Assembly (NCBI GenBank): GCA_023954855.1
Contig: JAGSGY010000016.1
Coordinates: 1-64,000, forward strand
DNA from: Pseudomonadota bacterium
Lineage (GTDB): Bacteria > Myxococcota_A > UBA796 > GCA-2862545
Length of the DNA: 64,000 bases
Direction of reading: 5' to 3'
A program made the position numbers and the translations under genes. Below are positions 19,870-28,769 of this stretch, one piece after another. Position 1 is the first letter of the stretch. The number at the start of each line of letters is the position of its first letter. The notes below the pieces were generated by a model. The model saw only the letters and a list, made by a program, of their open reading frames with translations. It was not told the origin of the DNA and did not search any database.

Positions 19870-20523
19870 TCAGCTGGTGATGGCCACCATCATCGCGGCA
19901 CGCGCCTCGTCCGCCGCCTGCTTGGCGTCGCGGCCGATGGGTGCGCGGCGGGTGCGCTCGAGCAGGGTCTCGCGGTAGTGCACCTGCTCGGTCTCGCTAA
20001 ACACCACGTCGAGCAGTTTGGCGGCGCGCAGAAGGCTCAGGAGGGCGTCGTTTCTGCACGGAGGCGCCTCGGGACCGACGTGCGCCAGGTGGTGGCGCAG
20101 GTTGGCTTTGATCTCGATCTCGGGCCCCATGTCGTCGGCGGGGTGGCGGCGTCGGTAGGGGATGAACAGGAAGGTGTCCTGCTCTTCGCGGAGGACCAGC
20201 TGCCGTACCAGGTCTTCCTTCAGCCAGCCCTCGAGGTCGCGGTTCTGAAACCAGCCGCGAATCCAGCCCATGAGCTTGCGGAAACTGGCGGGCTTCTGTC
20301 CGATCAGGCCTTCTTCGACGCGTCCGAGCACGCCCTCAGAGAGGGTGTCGTCTACCAGTGCAAAGGCGTTAGCCGCGACGGGCACGAGCCGTCCACTGAA
20401 CTGCATCTCGGCCACGAAGGCCGCTGAGATGCTCGCGTGCAGGGCGAAGTCGTCCTCGCAGAGGGACTGTCCGGTGTGATCGTCGAGGGCGAGCAGCAAG
20501 AATTCGTGTGCGAGTGTCCACAT
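19870..20523 (-). CDS. GPP34 (GOLPH3-like) family protein
   Basis: About 217 residues beginning MWTLAHEFLLLALDDHTGQ, the typical opening of GPP34 proteins. The all-helical body has SEGVLGRVEEGL and a basic YRRRHPADD loop. In yeast and animals the family binds phosphatidylinositol-4-phosphate at the Golgi. Bacterial members are cytoplasmic proteins of unknown function. The second in-frame ATG is used as start because it gives the family's standard N-terminus. Confidence 0.82.
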   Translation of the reverse strand: MWTLAHEFLLLALDDHTGQSLCEDDFALHASISAAFVAEMQFSGRLVPVAANAFALVDDTLSEGVLGRVEEGLIGQKPASFRKLMGWIRGWFQNRDLEGWLKEDLVRQLVLREEQDTFLFIPYRRRHPADDMGPEIEIKANLRHHLAHVGPEAPPCRNDALLSLLRAAKLLDVVFSETEQVHYRETLLERTRRAPIGRDAKQAADEARAAMMVAITS

Positions 20524-20555
20524 AGGACCTTGTGTACGCACGCGGCGTGTGGCGA

Positions 20556-20924
20556 CTAGGTCACCGGAAGGCTGAGCGACCAGGTGTGCGCGTGACCGCC
20601 AGTGTCTGTCGTGACGTCGACCGTGCAGTTGTCGAGCAAGATCGACATGTCAGAGCCGGTCACCTCGACCTCGTGGTCATGGTCTCCGCCGCTCGAGGTG
20701 TAGGTGCCACCGAGCCCGTTCGCGAGGTCCGCCGCGGGAATGAACAGCAGGTGGCTGTGGCTATCGCTCGCGCCTTCAGCAGAGGTCGACGTGTTGCAGC
20801 CCAGTCCGCTGTCGCCCTCAAAGTCGTCGTCGTTGAAGACGGGTCCCGCGTCTTCACAGGCCACGAGCGTCATGGGAATGGCCACGGTGGCGAGGCCCAG
20901 CTTCAAGAGTGTACGGCGTTTCAT
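20556..20924 (-). CDS. small Tat-type exported lipoprotein
   Basis: 122 residues. The leader MKRRTLLKLGLATVAIPMTLVAC has a twin-arginine start and a lipobox Cys at 23. The mature part is Asp- and His-rich (DSHSHLLF, GGDHDHEVEV, TGGHAHTWSL), so metal binding is possible. The His/Asp pairs resemble those of small secreted proteins linked to Tat-exported metalloenzymes. No family is recognised. Confidence 0.72.
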   Translation of the reverse strand: MKRRTLLKLGLATVAIPMTLVACEDAGPVFNDDDFEGDSGLGCNTSTSAEGASDSHSHLLFIPAADLANGLGGTYTSSGGDHDHEVEVTGSDMSILLDNCTVDVTTDTGGHAHTWSLSLPVT

Positions 20925-20978
20925 TGCCCCTCCACGGCGGATTCGACCACGGGTGCGCTGTGCTGTCGAGCGACCGAC

Positions 20979-21377
20979 CTATTCGTCGGCTTCGCCTTCG
21001 GGCTTTTCTTCGGCGGGCTCTTTTTCGGCCTTCATGGGCGCGAGCAGGGCCTCGGTCAGCGACTTGACCTTGTCTTTTGCGGGCTCGAGAGCGGTCTTGC
21101 ACTCCTCGCCGCCACCGATGTTCGGGTCCATGCACTTGCGCTGCTCTTCCGAGAGACCTGATGCGGCGCACTCGCTGACCCAGCCCGGCTTCTCGGCGAA
21201 CTCGACATCGGCCACGCCGCCCTTGTAGAGCTCGTCCTGGTAGACCTTGGTGAGCGAGCTGTACAGCCTTCCGCAGGCGCGGTCCAAGTCCTTGGCGGCG
21301 ACCTCCTCAGGGGTGGGGCCCGGATCGCCGCAGGCGGAAAGCATCAGTGTGGACAGGACGATGGCTCGAAACGTCAT
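20979..21377 (-). CDS. small lipoprotein with charged C-terminal tail
   Basis: 132 residues. The signal MTFRAIVLSTLMLSAC is followed by a helical domain with four cysteines (after the lipid Cys) and a Lys/Glu-rich low-complexity tail (KAEKEPAEEKPEGEADE). No homology is recognised. It is followed on the same strand by the small Tat lipoprotein and preceded by a third lipoprotein, but the gaps of 54 and 81 bases do not prove an operon. Confidence 0.7.
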   Translation of the reverse strand: MTFRAIVLSTLMLSACGDPGPTPEEVAAKDLDRACGRLYSSLTKVYQDELYKGGVADVEFAEKPGWVSECAASGLSEEQRKCMDPNIGGGEECKTALEPAKDKVKSLTEALLAPMKAEKEPAEEKPEGEADE

Positions 21378-21458
21378 GGATTCACCTCTCGGCGACCATA
21401 CCGCGTGCGGATTTGGCGAGTCAGCCGAGTTGGAATCCGGGCGCGAATCTTGGAGAGT

Positions 21459-21941
21459 TCAGTCCGCGGCGACGTTCTGGACGTGTGAGTACTGGTTGGT
21501 CTCGAGGTAGCCGAGAACGCCCATGTACTCTGCAACGATGTCTCCGGACTGCAGCACACGGAGGGTGTACTCGGACGTCGCGAGCACGTCGGATTCGCAG
21601 GCGCCGTAGTACTCGACGCTCACGCTGTAGGTACCTGCCGCCGCGGTGCCACCGTAGTCCCAGTAGATGTTCTCGTTCGGTCCGCTTGCGCAGTTCTCGA
21701 CACCGCAGAAGCAGTCCACGTCGAGCTGGCCACCCGCCGCGAGCGGGTTGCCGTAGTAGATCTCCGATCCATCTGGCGTGTGAACATGCAGGTCGAGATC
21801 GACTGCAGTCTCATTCGTGAAAGATAGGTTGAACCGGAGTAGTCCGTCGTTCCCTGCGAGGTCGTGGTACGTGTAGTCCTGCTCGCAAGCACCGAGAAAG
21901 AGGGTCGCAGCGAGCATGGGCAGGAATGTGGCGCGGGTCAT
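21459..21941 (-). CDS. lipoprotein with DUF2135/YfaP-like beta domain
   Basis: About 160 residues. I start at the ATG preceded by GAGAGG, giving the signal MTRATFLPMLAATLFLGAC. The mature domain reads LDLHVHTPDGSEIYYGN, then LDVDCFCG, then ENIYWDYGG and GTYSVSVEYYGAC. This is the pattern of YfaP/DUF2135 beta-sandwich proteins, which are secreted and poorly understood. Assignment is by motif only. Confidence 0.72.
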   Translation of the reverse strand: MTRATFLPMLAATLFLGACEQDYTYHDLAGNDGLLRFNLSFTNETAVDLDLHVHTPDGSEIYYGNPLAAGGQLDVDCFCGVENCASGPNENIYWDYGGTAAAGTYSVSVEYYGACESDVLATSEYTLRVLQSGDIVAEYMGVLGYLETNQYSHVQNVAAD

Positions 21942-22057
21942 GGAACCTCTCGGGTCGGCATTGTATCGGCCCTTGGCGTCGGTGGATCGACCGAGCGGTG
22001 AAATTTGCCCTTCGCCCACGGCAGGGCACGTGGCTCGGGCGTCGAGCCCATTTCCGC

Positions 22058-22085
22058 TTGACTGAATCTATTCAATGAATAAGTT
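22058..22085 (+). promoter_or_regulatory. sigma70-like promoter for the monooxygenase-tetR operon
   Basis: TTGACT (22058-22063) and TAAGTT (22080-22085) are separated by 16 bases and lie in an AT-rich patch between GC-rich genes, just upstream of the monooxygenase. The putative -10 lies inside the palindromic operator, so a bound repressor would block it. Confidence 0.5.
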
Positions 22086-22092
22086 CATTGAA
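22071..22092. promoter_or_regulatory. perfect inverted-repeat operator, probably for the TetR regulator
   Basis: TTCAATGAA, a four-base spacer TAAG, then TTCATTGAA: a perfect 9-base inverted repeat. It sits 18 bases before the monooxygenase start and overlaps the putative promoter. A partial extra palindrome (TGAATCTATTCA, 22063-22074) overlaps its left arm. The second gene of the operon encodes a TetR-family protein, so autoregulated repression is the simplest reading. The link to this TetR is inferred from position. Confidence 0.7.
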
Positions 22093-22109
22093 CTGGAGGA
22101 CAGCATGGG

Positions 22110-23153
22110 ATGTCGCCGATCGAGGCAGTCATGAGGCGCGCGTGCATTGTGGGTGCGGGCATTGGTGGTCTGGCATGCGCGGCAGCCCTGCTTCGGCGTG
22201 GCTGGCGGGTGGACTTGGTAGAGCGCTCAGAGCACTTCGCCGTCGCAGGTGCGGGACTGATGCTTCAGCCGAATGCCCTGCGAGCCCTGGACGCCATCGC
22301 CGTGCGCCCCGAGGGGAAGGGGTTCGAGCGCATGGCCTTGGGCAATGCGAAGGCAAGGCTGCTGACCCACATCGAGACTGGGCCGTCATTGGCAGTTCTG
22401 CGCGGTGATCTCCATCGGGCCCTCGCCGAGGCGGCCTCAGGGGCTCAGGTCCACTTCGGATCGACGGCCGTCGAGGTTGGACCGAGCCGGGTGGTCACAA
22501 GTCGGGGCGTCGCGATCGACGTCGACCACGTCATCGCGGCGGATGGACTTGGCTCGGAGCTCCGGTCGCGGCTCGCTCCGAAAGTCCGACGACTCTACTC
22601 CGGCTACACCTGCTGGCGGGCGATTGTCGACGTACAGCTTGACGGCCTACCCTGCGAGTACTGGGGCCGGGGGCTGCGCATGGGCGTGGTGCCGCTCCAG
22701 AAGGGCACTTACGTGTACCTCACGGCCAATGCCGGACGCCACGCACCCTCCTTGACTCGGGCGCAGATCATCGAGCGCTTCGCCGGTTTCGCACAGCCTC
22801 TGGCTTCGGTCCTACAGGCCCTTCCCGAGGACGTTCTTCACCACGACCTCGACTATCTGGACGCCCATGTCTGGTGGCGCGAAGGCGTGTGGTTTCTCGG
22901 AGACGCCGCGCATGGGTTCACGCCCAATCTAGGCCAGGGGGCGGCCACCGCTCTCGAGGATGCCCTCGAGTTGGCCCGCTGTCTGGATGAGGGGACCGAA
23001 CAGGCCTACGTCGAGCGTCGTCGCGGGCGGGTGAGGAGGGTGGCCGACCGCAGCCAGCGTGCGGGGTGGGTCGGCCAGTGGTCGAACCCCGTGGCTTGCT
23101 GGATTCGGGACGCCGCTGTGGAGTGGGCTCCCAGTCCGGCTCTCGCGGCTTAG
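22110..23153 (+). CDS. FAD-dependent monooxygenase (PHBH fold)
   Basis: 347 residues. The Rossmann motif VGAGIGGLACA is near residue 14. The second FAD motif FLGDAAHGFTPNLGQGA near 275 contains the GD signature of p-hydroxybenzoate-hydroxylase-type enzymes. It should hydroxylate a small, probably aromatic or polyketide-like compound using NAD(P)H and O2. A GGAGGA stands nine bases before the chosen ATG. A second in-frame ATG seven codons later (MRRAC) is possible. It forms an operon with the tetR gene 18 bases downstream, consistent with a substrate-induced detoxification or catabolic unit. Confidence 0.9.
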   Translation: MSPIEAVMRRACIVGAGIGGLACAAALLRRGWRVDLVERSEHFAVAGAGLMLQPNALRALDAIAVRPEGKGFERMALGNAKARLLTHIETGPSLAVLRGDLHRALAEAASGAQVHFGSTAVEVGPSRVVTSRGVAIDVDHVIAADGLGSELRSRLAPKVRRLYSGYTCWRAIVDVQLDGLPCEYWGRGLRMGVVPLQKGTYVYLTANAGRHAPSLTRAQIIERFAGFAQPLASVLQALPEDVLHHDLDYLDAHVWWREGVWFLGDAAHGFTPNLGQGAATALEDALELARCLDEGTEQAYVERRRGRVRRVADRSQRAGWVGQWSNPVACWIRDAAVEWAPSPALAA

Positions 23154-23171
23154 GATGTCGGCGGGGGTCGC

Positions 23172-23780
23172 TTGAGTCGCAAAGAGCAGAAGCGTCAGAC
23201 GCGGGAACGTGTGCTCGCCACGGCGAGGGATTGCTTCATCGCCCAGGGCTATGAGGCCACCACCATCGCGGTCGTGGCTCGAAGGGCGCAGGTCGCGACT
23301 GGCACGGTGATGGCGCACTTCGCGGACAAGCCAACCCTGGTTGCCGCGGCCTTCCATCGCGAGCTTGCAGAGTGCATCGAACGTGGGTTTGCGACGCTTC
23401 CGAAGGGACCCGTCGTGGACCAACTCCTCCACGTCGCCGGCGTGCTGTACGGCTGGTACGCGGACCATCCCGATCTCGGCCGCGCGCTCGTGCGTGAGAC
23501 ACTGTTTCGTTCCGGTGTGAGCGACTCCGAGATGGGCGAACAGCTCGATGACTTCGTGGGCCGGGTCGCGGCTCTGCTTGTTGCCGCCCAGCAGAGAGGA
23601 GAGGCACCGGGTGTGCCCGTCGAGCTCGTCTCGATCGGCTTCTTCTCGGACTACTTTGGCGTGCTCGTGGCCGGTCTCTCGGGGCGTCTGCCGAGCGTGT
23701 CTGCTCAGCTTGGTGCGCTTCGTGGCCTGACCGAGCTCCGGCTTGGAGCTCTGCCGTCGGTGGCCAACTCAAACGTCTGA
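23172..23780 (+). CDS. TetR/AcrR family transcriptional regulator
   Basis: 202 residues. The helix-turn-helix covers residues 10-55 (RERVLATARDCFIAQGYEAT, IAVVARRAQVATGTVMAHF), the standard TetR DNA-binding pattern. The remainder is the divergent all-helical ligand domain. The start is TTG with a G-rich stretch upstream and gives the usual MSRKEQKRQ leader. As the second gene of the monooxygenase operon, it probably represses its own promoter through the 22-base palindrome upstream. Confidence 0.9.
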   Translation: MSRKEQKRQTRERVLATARDCFIAQGYEATTIAVVARRAQVATGTVMAHFADKPTLVAAAFHRELAECIERGFATLPKGPVVDQLLHVAGVLYGWYADHPDLGRALVRETLFRSGVSDSEMGEQLDDFVGRVAALLVAAQQRGEAPGVPVELVSIGFFSDYFGVLVAGLSGRLPSVSAQLGALRGLTELRLGALPSVANSNV

Positions 23781-23830
23781 CCTCTCGTCGGCGGGCAACC
23801 TGCTACTGTGCGACCGCAGTGGGAGTAGGC

Positions 23831-24163
23831 ATGGAAATCGAAGAACTCGATGCAAGCGAGCTGCAGGTCTTTGCGGACTTGGTCGTGCAGATGATGCTCG
23901 CAGACGGCGAGATCAGCTTCGACGAGCTCCGTGAGCTCGACGCGCTCTGCGAGGAGTTCGGTGAGGCCTTTCGGGTCGCAGCCGAAGCTGCGCGGGAGAA
24001 GACGCGCGAGCAAGCCATCGAGGGCCTGAGTGTCGTGGTGCTGCAGAGCTCGCGGGATCGCATCCTCACCATGCTCTACGACATGGCGGCGACGGATGGG
24101 CTCGACGACTCTGAACGCGAGTTCCTCGAGACAGTGCGGAGCGCGTGGACCTTCTCCTGGTAG
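23831..24163 (+). CDS. TerB-like (tellurite resistance family) protein
   Basis: About 110 residues, all helical and acidic. It carries the repeated TerB-type pattern MMLADGEISFDELRELDAL and MAATDGLDDSEREFLE, i.e. two Asp-Gly loops in EF-hand-like positions. TerB-like proteins bind metal or phospholipid and are linked to stress or phage responses. A single copy without other ter genes gives no specific function. I chose the internal ATG over the GTG four codons earlier. Confidence 0.75.
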   Translation: MEIEELDASELQVFADLVVQMMLADGEISFDELRELDALCEEFGEAFRVAAEAAREKTREQAIEGLSVVVLQSSRDRILTMLYDMAATDGLDDSEREFLETVRSAWTFSW

Positions 24164-24255
24164 GGGCGCCCAGCGGGTGAACCTTGGGAACTTTCGGCCG
24201 TCGACATCGGTGTCGCATCGTGTCACGGTGAGGGTGCACGGACCGGAGCGAGATC

Positions 24256-24819
24256 ATGTGGATGTTGTGGTGCGGGCTTGCGCTCGCGGCGCCGGGTGAT
24301 GACGCGGGCGTAGGTGAGCGTGCGTCTGTCGTTGTGGAAGAGCGGGTGCTCTCGGAAGACTGGGGTCGAGTTCGTCGACCGCATCGCACTGCCGTCGTGG
24401 GTACCGTGGCCCTCTACGGGCTCTTGGGCGTGGGTGCCGGCTTCGCAGGCCCCCTGTTCGGTACCCACACCAACTCCACCCCAGGTGCCTTGGTGGGCAC
24501 CGGTATTGTGTCGTCCTGGGTCGTCTCGACCGTCGCAACGGCTCAGACCGCGAGGCGGCTGCGGGAGCGAGACGTGCGGGTCAGCGTGGCTCCGCTGGCC
24601 GTGTTGGGCGCGGGGGGCGGCGCCGCTGGATTGATGGGACTCGGATTCGGGAGTGCCCCTGTCGGCGTGACGGGAGTGGTGGCTTTCGCCCTCGCACCGG
24701 CCGCGCAGTTGCTGACCAATACTCTCGCCATCCAGCGACATCGCCGTGCGCACAGCCTCGAGCTGAGCGTGCTTCCAGCGGAGGGTGGCGGCCATCTTCG
24801 GCTCGCATTGGCGTGGTGA
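24256..24819 (+). CDS. predicted membrane protein, function unknown
   Basis: 187 residues starting MWMLWCGLALAAPGDDAG, a short signal-like segment. A basic region and about four Ala/Gly-rich hydrophobic segments follow (VVGTVALYGLLGVGAGFAG, LAVLGAGGGAAGLMGLGFG, GVVAFALAPAAQLL). The architecture resembles the Gly-rich membrane protein at 11.5-12.2 kb. No family is recognised. Confidence 0.65.
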   Translation: MWMLWCGLALAAPGDDAGVGERASVVVEERVLSEDWGRVRRPHRTAVVGTVALYGLLGVGAGFAGPLFGTHTNSTPGALVGTGIVSSWVVSTVATAQTARRLRERDVRVSVAPLAVLGAGGGAAGLMGLGFGSAPVGVTGVVAFALAPAAQLLTNTLAIQRHRRAHSLELSVLPAEGGGHLRLALAW

Positions 24820-24831
24820 GCGGAGGCGCCT

Positions 24832-24843
24832 GGGGCGCGCCCC
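24832..24843. terminator. GC-rich palindrome after the membrane-protein gene
   Basis: GGGGCGCGCCCC, a 12-base perfect palindrome 12 bases beyond the stop codon. It could form part of a transcription-ending hairpin, but there is no T-run and the stem has almost no loop, so this is weak. Confidence 0.25.
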
Positions 24844-24896
24844 ACCGTGCGCGGCGATGGCACCGCGTGTGCGGAAATGGCGAGCGAGCGCAGTAG

Positions 24897-24912
24897 GCTG
24901 ACAGCTGTCAGC
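24897..24912. promoter_or_regulatory. 16-base perfect palindrome upstream of the surface beta-helix gene
   Basis: GCTGACAGCTGTCAGC is a perfect palindrome about 110 bases before the next ATG. Its length and position suit a dimeric regulator's operator. No regulator is adjacent, so the binder is unknown. Confidence 0.4.
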
Positions 24913-25021
24913 GAACTACCAGGGACAAGCCTGAATGTCGCGCAGTCGCGGTGGACACAAGCGCGCTTTGCATCGGGGGAACGAGGGGATTGCGGTAGGC
25001 TCGACATTCTGTGGAGAGCCC

Positions 25022-28000
25022 ATGCGTTTCGATCGAAGCATCACCATTGCCCTTGCCCTCTTCGCCCCAGTCTCCGCCTCGGCGCGCACGGTGGCCACGG
25101 TCGGCCCTGCGGGCGACTACGCGACGATCCAGGCCGCCATCGATGCCAGCGAGAGCGGTGACCGGCTCGTCGTTGAGGCGGGCTCCTACACCGAGTGCCT
25201 GACCTTGCCTGCGGGGGTGCTCGAGCTGGTAGGTGCTGGGTCCGCGACGACCACTCTCGATTGTGGCGGTACCGCCACGCGTGCGGTCACGGGGGTGGAT
25301 GCGACGTTGAGGCTTGAGGGCTTCACCGTCGCGAACGCTGGCGGATACGGCATCTCGTTGACGACAGGCCTGTTCGTCGGCAGCGACCTCGTCTTTGACA
25401 GCCTTGGGGCGAACACCACGGGAACCCTCGGCGGCGCGGTGTTCCTCGACGCGACGGACGCCCAGCTCAAGGACGTGCAGTTCACCTCATGTGCGGCCGA
25501 GTCCGGAGGTGCGGTCGCTCAAGTCAACGGCGGCGAGCTCATCATTACCAACGGCGCCTTCTCCCAAAATGCCGCAGACAACGGGGGGGCGATTTACCTG
25601 AACCGCTCTCGCTTTGCGATGCATCTTGGCAGCTTCACCTCGAACACTGCGGCGGTGGACGGCGGAGCGATCTTTGCGGAGTCGGACAGCTGGCTCGATG
25701 TGGACCCGACTGGCGAGACGGCGGCGCTCGCCTACCTCGAGGGTGTGCAGCTCACCGGCAACTCTGCCGGGGCGCGTGGTGGGCACATCGCGGGTATTGG
25801 CGAGGGCATGTACGTCGTGGGGTCGATTGACTCGGACTTCGAGTCGGGCACGGCTGGAACCCTCGGCGGCGCCATCTTCACGGACGGGCAGGGCGTCGAT
25901 CTCGACACGTCGACGCTCTCCCAGAACCGGGCGGCGAGTGGAGGGGCCATCTACGCCGATGTGAGCAGCTTGGACCTCAACCGCGTGGAACTGACGAGCA
26001 ACGTCGCTGTCAGTGGATCGGGCGGTGCGGTGTATGTCGAGGGAACAGCGGCGGAGCGCCGGGGCGTTCTGGCAGGCGTCAACTTGGCGGGTGTGGTCGC
26101 GGCTTCGAACACGGCGACCAGCGGCCAGGGTGGCGCGGTGCGCGTCGAAGGGGCGCTCAACCTCCAGGGTTCGACGCTCCGCGACAACGAAGCCATCGAT
26201 GGCGCCGCGGTCTGGCTACAGGGCCGCGCGAACCAAGCTGCGAACGGGCGCATCGACGCCTCGACGTTCGAGGCCAACGTCGCGACCGGCGAGGGTGGCG
26301 CGCTGCACGTGATGGGTACGGCACGAGCCCAGATTTGGGATTCCAGCTTCGTGTCGAACGAGGCGTTGTTCGGCGGCGCCGTGCGTCTGCTGGAGCCGAC
26401 GACAGAGGTGTCGAGCTCGACCATTGACCGGAGCACGTGGTCGGGAAACTCGGCCACAGACGGAGGTGCCGTCGCGGTGTCGATGCGTGCGCTCACCGTC
26501 TCCGACTCTCACTTTGACGCCAACAGCGTGTCCTCAGCAGGCGGTGCTCTGGCGGGTGAGGGGGCCGAGATCACGCTTCTGCGCACCTTCTTCGACGAGA
26601 ACGTGGCGACGGACGGCGGTGGCCTGTTCGTCGACCTGAACTCGTTTGTGACCGTGGATGCGTCGGTGTTCTCGGGCAACGTGGCCACGGCGGGCGGTGC
26701 CATGGCGAGCCTGTCTTCCGAGATTGATGCCGAGCACACCTGGTTCTGTGAGAATGGCGCCTCCACGCACGGAAGCGTGCTCTCTGCCGTCGACATGCGG
26801 GGCTTTCATACCTTCGCGTCATCGGGCTTCGCCGGCAACACCGGAGGCGCGAGCGTGCTCTACGCGCACGGGGCCGACTCCACGGACAGCGGTGCCCCTC
26901 TCACGGTCAACACGAGCTCCTTCGCCGAGAATGTGGCGAGTGGCGGCACCTTGGTCATCGATGCGGCCGTCACGACCGTGCCAGCGGCGTACGGGGCGTC
27001 CTACCAGAACTACTTCGCGGATGGGGCCGGAGCGCAGGTCTCGCTGGACACCGCCACCAATCAGTGGCTCTCCACCGAGGACCTCTTCCAGGACTACAGC
27101 CCCGAGGTCTCTCCGGGCACGGTGGATGTCAGCAGCTTTGTGCTCGATGGCATGGACCCGCTGTTTCCGTCGTGGACGACGGCCGCGGGCTGCGCGGGTG
27201 ACTTGACGCCGGATCCGGTCTACACGACCACGCCTTACGCCGTACGCACCGACAGCGCGGACGCGCTGTTCAGCGATAGCGATAGCGACGGCTTCACCGC
27301 TGCGGAGGGGGACTGCAACCCCGACAATGGCGCGGTGTTCCCGGGTGCGACCGAGATCGATGGTGACGGCATCGACCAGAACTGCGACGGTCTGGATGGC
27401 CAGGACTACGATGGGGACGGTGTCGAAGATGCGGTCGACTGCCGGTACTCCGATGCCACCGTTCCCGGCGCCGAGGTCTGGTACGACGGTGATGACTCGG
27501 ACTGCAACGGAGTGTCGGACTGGGACCAGGACCTTGACCGCTTCGAGGTCTTCGTAGTCGGCGACCACGAGGAGTCCAGCGCACCGTTCTTGCTGCGCAT
27601 GGCGGACTGCGATGACACCGACGGCGACATCTTCCCCGGGGCACCCGAGACCTGGTACGACGGCGTCGACTCGGACTGCGACGCCTTGAACGACTTCGAC
27701 CAAGACTTCGATGGCTACGTGGCGACGGCTCACAACGGCGAGGTGGGTGGGAGTGCCGTGTCGACAGACGACTGTGATGACCTGCGCGGCGATGTCTACC
27801 CAGGCGCCGAGGATGCTTGGTACGACGGCCTCGACGCCGACTGCGCAGGCAACAACGACTTCGACCAGGACGGCGATGGCTATGTCGCGATCGGCTACGA
27901 GGATGGCGTCGGCTCCCTCCTGACAGGAGACTGCGACGACCTGGTGGCGACGGTGAATCCCGGCGCGACGGACACTGTCGGCAATGAGATCGACGACGAC

Positions 28001-28558
28001 TGCGATGGCCGCGTCGACGTGGACATCACCACCGACACGGACCGCGACGGTGTGCCCGACCTCTACGAAGAGCAGTACGGCACCGACCCGTTCGACCCTG
28101 ACTCAGACGGTGACGGTATCTACGACGGCAAGGAGTGGCACGATAGCTGCGACACCTACACCTTCGCGGATGACCCGCCGGTCGACACCGACGGGGACTC
28201 GATCATCGATGCGCTCGACCTCGATTCCGACGGCGACGGCCTGTCGGACACACAGGATGGCCTCGCCGACATCGATGATGACTGCCTCGAGAACTACCGC
28301 GACACCGACAACGACGGTGATGGCGTGTCGACGGCCGATGAGGTCGAGGCGGGCACCGATCCCGACAACCCGGACACCGACGGCGACGGCTTGCTCGACG
28401 GCGACGATCCGGACCCGCTCGTTGACGAGAGCGACATCGTCGACACCGGCCCGGTGGACCCGCCAGTCGAAGAGGACTGCGGCTGCAGTTCCTCGGGGTC
28501 GAGTTCGATGGGGCTGTTCTTCCTGCCGCTTCTGGCGCTCCTGCGGCGCAGGGCCTAG
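25022..28558 (+). CDS. cell-surface beta-helix protein with MopE and TSP3 repeats and MYXO-CTERM-like tail
   Basis: 1178 residues. The ATG preceded by GGAGAG gives MRFDRSITIALALFAPVSASA, a signal peptide. Residues 30-700 are a right-handed parallel beta-helix of Pmp/pectate-lyase type with many repeats containing GGA(I/V)(Y/F) or GGAL. From about 755 there are five MopE-type metal-binding repeats (for example GDCNPDNGAVFPGATEIDGD, EIDDDCDG). Thrombospondin-3-like calcium repeats (DTDRDGVPD, DSDGDGI) follow. The C-terminus has CGCSSSGSSSMGLFFLPLL ending RRRA, built like the MYXO-CTERM sorting signal. It is probably a Ca-stabilised surface adhesin or spore/coat component. Confidence 0.9.
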   Translation: MRFDRSITIALALFAPVSASARTVATVGPAGDYATIQAAIDASESGDRLVVEAGSYTECLTLPAGVLELVGAGSATTTLDCGGTATRAVTGVDATLRLEGFTVANAGGYGISLTTGLFVGSDLVFDSLGANTTGTLGGAVFLDATDAQLKDVQFTSCAAESGGAVAQVNGGELIITNGAFSQNAADNGGAIYLNRSRFAMHLGSFTSNTAAVDGGAIFAESDSWLDVDPTGETAALAYLEGVQLTGNSAGARGGHIAGIGEGMYVVGSIDSDFESGTAGTLGGAIFTDGQGVDLDTSTLSQNRAASGGAIYADVSSLDLNRVELTSNVAVSGSGGAVYVEGTAAERRGVLAGVNLAGVVAASNTATSGQGGAVRVEGALNLQGSTLRDNEAIDGAAVWLQGRANQAANGRIDASTFEANVATGEGGALHVMGTARAQIWDSSFVSNEALFGGAVRLLEPTTEVSSSTIDRSTWSGNSATDGGAVAVSMRALTVSDSHFDANSVSSAGGALAGEGAEITLLRTFFDENVATDGGGLFVDLNSFVTVDASVFSGNVATAGGAMASLSSEIDAEHTWFCENGASTHGSVLSAVDMRGFHTFASSGFAGNTGGASVLYAHGADSTDSGAPLTVNTSSFAENVASGGTLVIDAAVTTVPAAYGASYQNYFADGAGAQVSLDTATNQWLSTEDLFQDYSPEVSPGTVDVSSFVLDGMDPLFPSWTTAAGCAGDLTPDPVYTTTPYAVRTDSADALFSDSDSDGFTAAEGDCNPDNGAVFPGATEIDGDGIDQNCDGLDGQDYDGDGVEDAVDCRYSDATVPGAEVWYDGDDSDCNGVSDWDQDLDRFEVFVVGDHEESSAPFLLRMADCDDTDGDIFPGAPETWYDGVDSDCDALNDFDQDFDGYVATAHNGEVGGSAVSTDDCDDLRGDVYPGAEDAWYDGLDADCAGNNDFDQDGDGYVAIGYEDGVGSLLTGDCDDLVATVNPGATDTVGNEIDDDCDGRVDVDITTDTDRDGVPDLYEEQYGTDPFDPDSDGDGIYDGKEWHDSCDTYTFADDPPVDTDGDSIIDALDLDSDGDGLSDTQDGLADIDDDCLENYRDTDNDGDGVSTADEVEAGTDPDNPDTDGDGLLDGDDPDPLVDESDIVDTGPVDPPVEEDCGCSSSGSSSMGLFFLPLLALLRRRA

Positions 28559-28629
28559 TCGCGGCGGCCCGTCCCTGGCATGACCGCTGCTCGGCGGCCA
28601 AACGCGGTGCCAGCCTCGCTTTGTGACCT

Positions 28630-28769
28630 ACCTAACAACTCGTTCAGTCCGGTCCCGAACCGATGACCCCCCATACGAGAAGTGCAGAACAACGTCGACC
28701 CGCAGGGTTTACCTGCGTGGTCGTAGTTCCAGTGTCCGGGATTCACCCGTGGTTTTGCCGAGTATTAGG
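28630..28769 (+). repeat. attC-like imperfect hairpin (possible integron recombination site)
   Basis: The left end is ACCTAACAACTCGTTCAG, whose first seven bases fit the RYYYAAC core of attC sites. The right end CCGAGTATTAGG pairs with it (CCTAA/TTAGG, ACTCG/CGAGT) with an unpaired base or two. Inside, GAAC-ACG pairs with CG-AGTTC. The apex is a strong hairpin at 28696-28723: CGACC-CGCAGG, loop GTTTA, CCTGCG, one bulged T, GGTCG. A long, bulged, imperfect palindrome of about 140 bases is what attC sites look like. The right core (TATTAGG) departs from GTTRRRY, so the site may be decayed. A folded RNA or a chance hairpin is the alternative. Confidence 0.5.
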
